A DNA stretch of 5,566 nucleotides from Acetobacteraceae bacterium (GTDB lineage: Bacteria > Pseudomonadota > Alphaproteobacteria > Acetobacterales > Acetobacteraceae): positions 1 to 5,566 of the forward strand of contig JADGHI010000282.1 in assembly GCA_019689515.1 (NCBI GenBank), read 5' to 3'. Within the stretch, counting starts at the first letter, position 1, and every line of letters starts with the position of its first letter. The translations under genes and the position numbers were made by a program. The notes below the pieces were generated by a model, which worked only from the letters and a program-made list of their open reading frames with translations, did no database searches and was not told the DNA's origin. Positions 1 to 4,499 of the stretch are shown here, one piece after another.

Positions 1-31
1 GTCGGCAGCGTCAGATGTGTATAAGCGACTG
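1..31. other. Nextera adaptor remnant (Read 1 arm plus mosaic end), not genomic
   Basis: Bases 1-12 match the Nextera Read 1 adaptor arm, and bases 13-31 match the 19-base Tn5 mosaic end except at two positions (AGCGACTG where AGAGACAG is expected). Bases 30-38 (TGGGCTCGG) also match part of the Nextera Read 2 arm, so the true genomic boundary may be nearer 39. This is library or assembly contamination. It puts a false tail on the minus-strand GH65 reading frame, and it creates the false plus-strand start ATG TGT ATA at 15. The adaptor sequences are recalled from general knowledge; the match itself is visible in the window. Confidence 0.95.
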
Positions 32-2409
32 GGCTCGGGTGGCGGCGGCGGGGTGGGGCGGCAGGCGACGGGCGCCGCGGCGGTCAGTACCACCGCCTCC
101 CCGGCATGGAATACGGTCAGCGCGTCGCCCGATTCCAGGCTGTAGGTGGTGGTGTCGTGGCGCACCTCCACGCGCAGCCGGCGCCCGCGGATGGTCAGCG
201 GGAAGCGCAGCATGCGCCATTCGGCCGGCAGGCGCGGACGGAACGCGATCCGCCCGTCGTGGTCGCGCATCCCGGCGAAGCCGTAGGTCAGCGCCATCCA
301 GGTGCCGCCGATCGAGGCGACGTGCGCACCGTGCCGCATGTTGCCCCCGACGTCGGAAAGGTCCATCTCGGCCGCGAAGCGGAAATACTCCGTCGCCTTG
401 GTCATGTAGCCGATCTCCGCCGCGACGATCGCCTGGATGCAGACCGAGAGCGAGCTGTCATGCGTGGTGATCGGGTCGTAGTAGTCGAAGTTCCGCTTCT
501 TCTCCTCCGGCGTGAACTGCCCGTTGAGCAGGAACATCGCCAGCACCGTATCGGCCTGCTTGATCACCTGCGAGCGGTAGAGGTTGAGCGGGTGGTAGTG
601 CAGCAGCAGCGGGTAGTGGTCCGCCGGCGTGTTCGCGAAGTCCCAGACCTCCTTGTCGAGGAACTCGTCGTCCTGCGGGTGGATGCGCAGCCTCTCGTCC
701 CAGGGCAGGTACATCCGCTCCGCCGCGGCGCGCCAATCCGCTGGCTCCGCGTCCGCGAGGCCGGTGCGGCGCACCAGTTCGGCGAAGGCGTCGGGGTGGT
801 CTTGGCGCATCGCCACCACCGTGTCCGCGGCGTAGCGCAGGTTCTCGCGCGCCATCAGGTTGGTGAAGAGGTTGTTGTTCACCACCGTGGTGTACTCGTC
901 CGGCCCGGTGACGCCATTGATGCAGAAGCGCCCTTCGCGCCTCGGCGAGAAGAAGCCGAGGTCGTGCCAGAAGCGCGCGGTCTCGACCAGGATCTCGGCG
1001 CCGTAGCGGAGCAGGAACTCCTCGTCGCCGGTCACCTCGACGTATTTGCGCAGCGCGTAGGCGATGTCGGCGTTGATGTGGTACTGCGCCGTGCCGGCGG
1101 CGTAGTAGGCTGAGGCCTCGTGGCCGTTGATCGTGCGCCAGGGGAAGGTGGCCCCGCGGTGGCTGAGCTCGCGCGCGCGCGCGCGCGCCTTGTCGAGCAT
1201 GCGGTAGCGGAACATCAGCAGGCTGCGCGCCATCGCAGGATTGGTGTAGATCAGGAAGGGCAGGATGTAGATCTCCATGTCCCAGAAGTAGTGCCCTTCA
1301 TAGGTGCGGCCCGTCAGGCCGCGCGCGCCGATGCCGTGGCCCTCCGCGCGCTCCGAGGCCTGCAGGAGCTGGAACAGGTTCCAGCGGATCACCTGCTGGC
1401 GGTGCGGATCGGCGTCCTCGATCTCGACATCGGCCCGCTCCCAGAAGCGGGCGACATGCATGCGCTGCCGCTCCACCAGGTCGTCGAGGCCGCGCTCCAT
1501 CGCGCGGTCGAGGGTACGGGCGGCACGCGCGCGCACCTCCTCCGGAGCGACGCCGCCGCCGTCGTAGTGGTAGGCGAGCGCCTTCCAGAGCCGGATCGGC
1601 CGGCCGGGCGCGACCTCGCCGCGGAACTGCGCGCAGGCGAAGTCCTCCCGGCATTCGAGCCGGGCGGAGAGGCGTTCCGGGTCCTCGACGGCGTGATCCA
1701 TCGCGCAGGCGAGCACCAGGCCGGATCCCTCCGTGCCGAAGCCCAGCACCGCCCGCAGGCCGGCCGCCTCATGGCCGGTCGGGTTCAGCACCCGCCGCCC
1801 GCCAACGGGCTCGGCGAGGCGCGGATCGTCCGGGTCTTTGGGGAGGGGCGGGCGGAGCACCAGCTCGGAACACAGGGTGATCTCCGTGGCCCCACCGTCC
1901 TCGGCCGACAGTTCCCAGCCGATGGCGGCGAGGTGGCGGTCGTCGAAGGAGACCAGCCGCAGCGTGCGCAGCGCCAAGCGCTGCCCCGCCTGTGTGCGCC
2001 AGACGATGTGCCGCTCCAGCACGCCCGCGCGCATGTCCAACCGGCGCCGGAAGGAGAGCAACTCGGCGTGGTCAAGCCGGAAGGGCTCGCCCCCCACATA
2101 GAGCCGCATGAGCGTGCCGTCGGGCAGGCTCAGCATGCTCTGCCCGAAGCGCGGGAAGCCGTAGGCGCGCTCGCCATAGGTAAGGGGGCGCAGCTCGTAG
2201 AAGCCGTTCAGATAGACGCCCGGCTCCCCCACCGGCGCGCCCTCGTCGTGCACGCCGCGGATGCCGAGATAGCCGTTGGACAGCGCGAACATCGTCTCCG
2301 CCTGGCCGACGAACTCCGCCGCGAGCTTCGCGCTGAACCGCGTGGCCTCGAGCGCCCAGGGATCGGTCACGAAGACGTCGGGCGGCGGAACGAGGCGTGC
2401 GCGCAGCAT
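1..2409 (-). CDS. Glycoside hydrolase family 65 protein, probable disaccharide (kojibiose/maltose-type) phosphorylase, 3'-truncated
   Basis: The frame runs from ATG 2409-2407 to the left edge as 803 codons with no stop. The start is fixed: an in-frame TGA lies two codons upstream (2415-2413), and a Shine-Dalgarno-like AGGGAG sits 7 bases before the ATG. An N-terminal beta-sandwich region (about 1-280) is followed by a linker and an (alpha/alpha)6 catalytic domain (about 335-715), then a short beta domain. Visible family motifs are HYFWDMEIY (373-381), FPWRTINGHE (422-431), AQYHINADIAYA (441-452), GPDEYTTVVNN (502-512, with Glu505 as the expected general acid), KQADTVLAMF (617-626), HDSSLS (650-655) and HGAHVASIGG (693-702). 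GH65 enzymes are inverting, usually cytoplasmic, and cleave alpha-glucosides such as maltose, kojibiose or trehalose with phosphate to give beta-glucose 1-phosphate. No signal peptide is seen. The FPWRTING and AQYHINADIAYA wording recalls kojibiose phosphorylases such as E. coli YcjT, but substrate is not settled. Family members have about 750-790 residues, so only a few native residues are missing. Codons after about 790 are adaptor-derived. Confidence 0.93.
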   Translation of the reverse strand, partial: MLRARLVPPPDVFVTDPWALEATRFSAKLAAEFVGQAETMFALSNGYLGIRGVHDEGAPVGEPGVYLNGFYELRPLTYGERAYGFPRFGQSMLSLPDGTLMRLYVGGEPFRLDHAELLSFRRRLDMRAGVLERHIVWRTQAGQRLALRTLRLVSFDDRHLAAIGWELSAEDGGATEITLCSELVLRPPLPKDPDDPRLAEPVGGRRVLNPTGHEAAGLRAVLGFGTEGSGLVLACAMDHAVEDPERLSARLECREDFACAQFRGEVAPGRPIRLWKALAYHYDGGGVAPEEVRARAARTLDRAMERGLDDLVERQRMHVARFWERADVEIEDADPHRQQVIRWNLFQLLQASERAEGHGIGARGLTGRTYEGHYFWDMEIYILPFLIYTNPAMARSLLMFRYRMLDKARARARELSHRGATFPWRTINGHEASAYYAAGTAQYHINADIAYALRKYVEVTGDEEFLLRYGAEILVETARFWHDLGFFSPRREGRFCINGVTGPDEYTTVVNNNLFTNLMARENLRYAADTVVAMRQDHPDAFAELVRRTGLADAEPADWRAAAERMYLPWDERLRIHPQDDEFLDKEVWDFANTPADHYPLLLHYHPLNLYRSQVIKQADTVLAMFLLNGQFTPEEKKRNFDYYDPITTHDSSLSVCIQAIVAAEIGYMTKATEYFRFAAEMDLSDVGGNMRHGAHVASIGGTWMALTYGFAGMRDHDGRIAFRPRLPAEWRMLRFPLTIRGRRLRVEVRHDTTTYSLESGDALTVFHAGEAVVLTAAAPVACRPTPPPPPEPSRLYTSDAAD
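1170..1188. repeat. 19-base alternating CG tract inside the GH65 gene
   Basis: The plus strand reads CG repeated nine and a half times without interruption. On the coding strand it encodes the Ala-Arg run at residues 408-413 of the GH65 protein (KARARARE), in a helix where homologues are also often Arg/Ala/Glu-rich. Alternating CG of this length is a classical Z-DNA-prone sequence and a possible slippage site. As sequenced, the frame is intact on both sides. Confidence 0.85.
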
Positions 2410-2416
2410 GAATCAT

Positions 2417-2422
2417 CTCCCT
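2417..2422 (-). promoter_or_regulatory. Ribosome binding site of the GH65 gene
   Basis: On the minus strand AGGGAG lies 7 bases before the ATG at 2409. It supports that start over the out-of-frame ATG at 2416, which directly abuts the same AGGGAG and opens only a 114-codon shadow frame. Confidence 0.7.
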
Positions 2423-2428
2423 ATCTCA

Positions 2429-2445
2429 CCGGCATCCGATTCCGG
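2429..2445. promoter_or_regulatory. Imperfect 17-base palindrome upstream of the GH65 ribosome site (possible operator)
   Basis: CCGG-C-AT-CCG-rich centre-AT-T-CCGG: six of eight base pairs match around an unpaired centre, seven bases upstream of the AGGGAG. The position would suit repressor binding near the transcription start, and GH65 sugar loci are often controlled by LacI-type regulators. No regulator gene is in the window and the palindrome is short, so this may be chance. Confidence 0.2.
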
Positions 2446-2526
2446 CGCTTACCTTTGAGGGGCGGCTCCCGCGATGGCGCGAGCTTCGACGGCCGCCCGT
2501 GCCCATACCTAGAAGGGGGGCTCCTT

Positions 2527-2610
2527 GCGCGCACTGGTCCGCGCTGCCTCGGAAAGGGGCTGTCGCGTCGTGTTCCGCCGGCGCGGGCACAGCGGACCAA
2601 TGCAATGCGC
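2527..2610. repeat. 84-base nested imperfect inverted repeat (long hairpin), unknown role
   Basis: The arms pair from outside inwards as follows: GCGC 2527-2530 with GCGC 2607-2610; GCA 2531-2533 with TGC 2601-2603 (AAT bulge at 2604-2606); TGGTCCGC 2535-2542 with GCGGACCA 2592-2599; TGCC 2545-2548 with GGCA 2586-2589; CGGAA 2550-2554 with TTCCG 2573-2577. That makes 24 base pairs in colinear order, broken by single or double mismatches and one asymmetric internal stretch on the right arm (2578-2585). It is not followed by a T-run on either strand, so it is not a standard intrinsic terminator. It could be a REP-like or MITE-like dispersed element, a structured leader of the GH65 mRNA, a small RNA, or a decayed mobile element end. 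Confidence 0.55.
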
Positions 2611-2665
2611 CGGGGCTTCCGGCGGGCTTCGACCGCGGATGTCGTTCGGCGGCTTCACCTCGGGA

Positions 2666-2679
2666 GCGGGCGCGCCCGC
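2666..2679. repeat. 14-base perfect palindrome
   Basis: GCGGGCGCGCCCGC is its own reverse complement and lies in the intergenic region upstream of the GH65 gene. In DNA this rich in G+C such a palindrome can arise by chance. A protein binding site is possible but there is no direct support for one. Confidence 0.4.
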
Positions 2680-2795
2680 CGCCGTGTTTGCAGGCAGGAG
2701 GGCCATCCTCCCCCAAGGAGGCGCACGGCGTCCCACTCATGGAACCGTCGCCGACATGGATGGTGGGCGGCGCAGGGGCTCCGTCCCCACCCGCG

Positions 2796-3617
2796 TCACC
2801 TCTCCGCCGGCACCGCCTCCAGCGCCGCGATGTAGCGCGCGACCGAGCGCGCCACCGCCGCCTTCCCGCCGGAAGGGATGTCGCGCCCCGGGAAGGCGCC
2901 GTGCACGGTCTCGAATTCCAGCCCCGCGAGCACCGCGCCCATGCGCGCCACCTCGGCCGCCGGCAGCGGGATCATGTTCGGGTAGCTCCAGAGGAAGCTC
3001 ACATACCGGTCCGGCGCGACCTGCGCGATGTCGCCGGAGAGCAACGCGCCGCCGCGCCCGTTCTCCCAGTGCAGCACCGTCCCGCCGGCGAAATGCCCGC
3101 CCAGCCGGTGCAGCGTCACGCCGGGCAGGAGGGCATGGGTCTCGCCCTCCCAGAAGCGCAGCGCCGCGGCGTCGGGCCGCATCACGTGCCGGCGGTCGGC
3201 CGCGTGCAGCCACACCGGGCAGCCGAAGGCGCGCGACCACTCGACCATCGCGGAGTAGTAGTGCGGGTGGGAGATGGCGATGGCCGCGAGCCCGCCCAGG
3301 CCGCGCACCAGCGTCACCGTCGCCTCGTCCAGCAGCGTGATGCAATCCCAGAGCACGTTGCCCTGCGGCGTGCGGAGCAGCAGCGCGCGCTGCCCGATGC
3401 CGACCTGCGGCACCGAGTGGATCGCGAGCAGATCGGGCGCGACCTGGCGCCAGGTATTGGCGTGCCCGCGCGCCCGCAGCGCCTCCAGCGTGGTCCAGGC
3501 CTGCCCGCCGGGCGGCACGTACTGCCGCGGGTCCTCGCAGATCGGGCAGGAGGCGGGCGGCGCCTCGCCGCTGTCGGCGAATTGGGTGCCGCAGGTCACG
3601 CAGACGAAATGCGTCAT
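2796..3617 (-). CDS. Metallo-beta-lactamase-fold hydrolase with N-terminal rubredoxin-like zinc ribbon
   Basis: A 273-residue protein that starts at ATG 3617 and ends at TGA 2798-2796. A strong AAAGGAGG 9 bases upstream decides the start; the frame extends 29 codons further up, but those codons cover the intergenic hairpins and look non-coding. Residues 6-27 form a zinc ribbon, with Cys6-x2-Cys9 and Cys24-x2-Cys27 (CVTCG and CPICEDPRQYV). An MBL-fold domain follows from about 55 to 265. Its metal motif reads SHPHYYS (116-122): His117 and His119 are present, but the Asp and His expected at 121 and 122 are Tyr and Ser. His175 (GGHFAGG), Asp196 (SGDIAQV) and His239 are retained. There is no signal peptide, so it is probably cytoplasmic. 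I recall homologues with the same HPHxYS motif, generally annotated only as MBL-fold metallohydrolase; the substrate is unknown. It follows the DsbA gene after 90 bases and may or may not be co-transcribed. Confidence 0.88.
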   Translation of the reverse strand: MTHFVCVTCGTQFADSGEAPPASCPICEDPRQYVPPGGQAWTTLEALRARGHANTWRQVAPDLLAIHSVPQVGIGQRALLLRTPQGNVLWDCITLLDEATVTLVRGLGGLAAIAISHPHYYSAMVEWSRAFGCPVWLHAADRRHVMRPDAAALRFWEGETHALLPGVTLHRLGGHFAGGTVLHWENGRGGALLSGDIAQVAPDRYVSFLWSYPNMIPLPAAEVARMGAVLAGLEFETVHGAFPGRDIPSGGKAAVARSVARYIAALEAVPAER

Positions 3618-3626
3618 CGCACGCGC

Positions 3627-3634
3627 CCTCCTTT
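3627..3634 (-). promoter_or_regulatory. Strong ribosome binding site fixing the start of the MBL-fold gene
   Basis: AAAGGAGG on the minus strand, 9 bases before ATG 3617. This is the best Shine-Dalgarno match in the window and the reason to prefer the 273-residue product over the 302-residue extension. Confidence 0.85.
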
Positions 3635-3669
3635 CCCCATCATGGGCTTGGCCGCCGCGCCGCGCATCC

Positions 3670-3705
3670 GGGCATGCCCCGGTGCACTCGGCCGCCGGCT
3701 GCACC
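3670..3705. other. Two adjacent inverted repeats after the DsbA-like gene (possible RNA hairpins)
   Basis: GGTGCA (3681-3686) pairs with TGCACC (3700-3705) across a 13-base GC-rich loop, beginning 2 bases after the TAG of the DsbA-like gene. Immediately beyond it, GGGCATGCCC (3670-3679) is a perfect 10-base palindrome. Stable hairpins here could protect the 3' end of the protease/DsbA message or attenuate read-through into the MBL-fold gene. No T-run follows, so a classical intrinsic terminator is not supported. Confidence 0.4.
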
Positions 3706-3707
3706 CC

Positions 3708-4499
3708 CTACCGCGGCTGGGGCGCCCTGGCCGCGGCCGCCGCGCGCGCCTCCGCCACCACCCGTTCGAGCGAAGGCAGGTCGAGCGCACCCGGGATCAG
3801 CTGATCACCGATCACCAGCGCCGGCGTACCCTCGACGCCGAGCGCGCGGGCGAGGCGCAGATTGGCCTCGATGCGCCGCTGGATCGCCGGGTCGTCCATC
3901 TCGCGCCGCAGCCGCGCCCAGTCGAGGCCAAGCCGCTCCGCCTGTGTCCGCAGCACGCTCTCCGTCGTGTCGCCACGCAGCCGCAGCAGCGCGTCCTGGA
4001 ATTCGAGGTACTTCCCCTGCCGCTGCGCCGCCAGCAGCGCCCGCGCCGCGAGCACGCTGTTCGGGCCCAGGATCGGCAGGTCCTTGAGCACCAGCCGCAC
4101 CCGGCCGTCGCGCCGGAGCAGCTCCTCCATCGTCGGGTGGAGCTGGCGGCAGTAGCCGCAGCGCGCGTCGAAGAACTCGACGATCGTGACGTCGCCGCGC
4201 GGATTGCCCTTCACCGGGTCGGCGGCGTCGCGGAACAGTGCCTCCGCGTTCTGCGCGATGGCGTCGCGCGTGCGGTCGCCGCGCGCGCGCGTCTCGGCCT
4301 CCTCCAGCGCGATCAGCGCGTCGCGCAGGATGGAAGGATCCTGGCGCAGCGCCTCGCGCAGGATGCCGACGATCTCCTCGCGCTGTTCCGGCGTGAAGGC
4401 GCTCCTGCCGGCCTCGCCACCGCCGCCCCGGGCGAGCGCCGGCCCGCCGCAGGCCAGGAGCAGCGCCCCACCGCAGGCGCCCAACAGAAGCCGCCTCAC
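3708..4499 (-). CDS. Exported DsbA-family thiol:disulfide oxidoreductase with ScsC-like N-terminal region
   Basis: A 263-residue protein that starts at GTG 4499 and ends at TAG 3710-3708. The start overlaps the stop of the upstream protease gene in GTGA, with GGAAGG 6 bases ahead of it, so the two are translationally coupled. The N-terminus MRRLLLGACG leads a hydrophobic export signal. Cleavage after ALA at 21-23 is likely; LLAC at 14-17 could alternatively be a lipobox. Residues about 35-70 (FTPEQREEIVGILREAL and onward) are a helical region resembling the N-terminal oligomerisation segment of ScsC/Com1-type proteins. The thioredoxin-fold domain holds CGYC at 114-117 (context FFDARCGYCRQLHP) and a Thr-cisPro pair at 225-226 (EGTPALVI), with the helical insert between. 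It should act in the periplasm as a disulfide oxidase or isomerase/reductase; which one cannot be read from the sequence. Length fits the family and it appears complete. Confidence 0.92.
   Translation of the reverse strand: MRRLLLGACGGALLLACGGPALARGGGGEAGRSAFTPEQREEIVGILREALRQDPSILRDALIALEEAETRARGDRTRDAIAQNAEALFRDAADPVKGNPRGDVTIVEFFDARCGYCRQLHPTMEELLRRDGRVRLVLKDLPILGPNSVLAARALLAAQRQGKYLEFQDALLRLRGDTTESVLRTQAERLGLDWARLRREMDDPAIQRRIEANLRLARALGVEGTPALVIGDQLIPGALDLPSLERVVAEARAAAAARAPQPR

Larger units (their letters stand above)
2410..2795. other. 386-base intergenic region with no convincing gene; contains inverted repeats
   Basis: This lies between the stop of the MBL-fold gene and the start of the GH65 gene, both on the minus strand. 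Short open frames cross it, for example minus 2426-2740 and 2509-2736. Their predicted proteins are Pro/Arg/Ala/Gly-rich with no domain, and the ATG at 2706 directly abuts its GGAGG, which is too close for a good ribosome site. The region presumably holds the GH65 promoter, but I could not identify a convincing -35/-10 pair. Structures seen are the nested hairpin at 2527-2610, a 14-base palindrome at 2666-2679, alternating GGAGG/CCTCC arms at 2697-2721, and GGTGGG/CCCACC arms at 2762-2767 and 2786-2791 just after the MBL gene. None has a T-run marking an intrinsic terminator. Confidence 0.6.

Noticed and set aside
15..470. Plus-strand frame starting MCISDW
   Set aside because: The start lies in the Tn5 mosaic end (canonical translation begins MCIRDS) and the rest is antisense to the GH65 gene.
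106..1113. Plus-strand open frame of 335 codons
   Set aside because: Antisense to the GH65 C-terminal half; Val/Arg/His-rich composition typical of a reverse-strand shadow.
2072..2416. Minus-strand frame of 114 codons starting at ATG 2416
   Set aside because: It overlaps the GH65 start in another frame, its ATG abuts the ribosome site, and its protein is an Arg/Ala-rich shadow.
2483..2633. Direct repeat GCTTCGAC at 2483-2490 and 2626-2633 as a possible insertion scar or attachment site
   Set aside because: An 8-base direct repeat is expected by chance over this distance, and no mobile gene or integrase is nearby.
2426..2740. Minus-strand frame of 104 codons in the intergenic region, and the overlapping 75-codon frame at 2509-2736
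   Set aside because: No domain, no well-spaced ribosome site, Pro/Arg/Gly/Ser-rich composition, and both cross the 84-base hairpin. A small protein is not excluded but is not supported.
2762..2791. GGTGGG/CCCACC inverted repeat after the MBL-fold gene as a terminator
   Set aside because: The stem is only 6 bases with an 18-base loop and no T-run on either strand; chance is likely in such GC-rich DNA.
1120..2835. Long plus-strand open frame of 571 codons
   Set aside because: Antisense shadow of the GH65 gene. Its protein is Arg/Ala/Glu/His-rich with no domain, while the opposite strand carries clear GH65 motifs. Such antisense frames are common at high G+C.
3618..3704. 29-codon N-terminal extension of the MBL-fold protein
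   Set aside because: The AAAGGAGG site is 9 bases before the internal ATG 3617, and the zinc ribbon begins right after that Met, as expected for the family.
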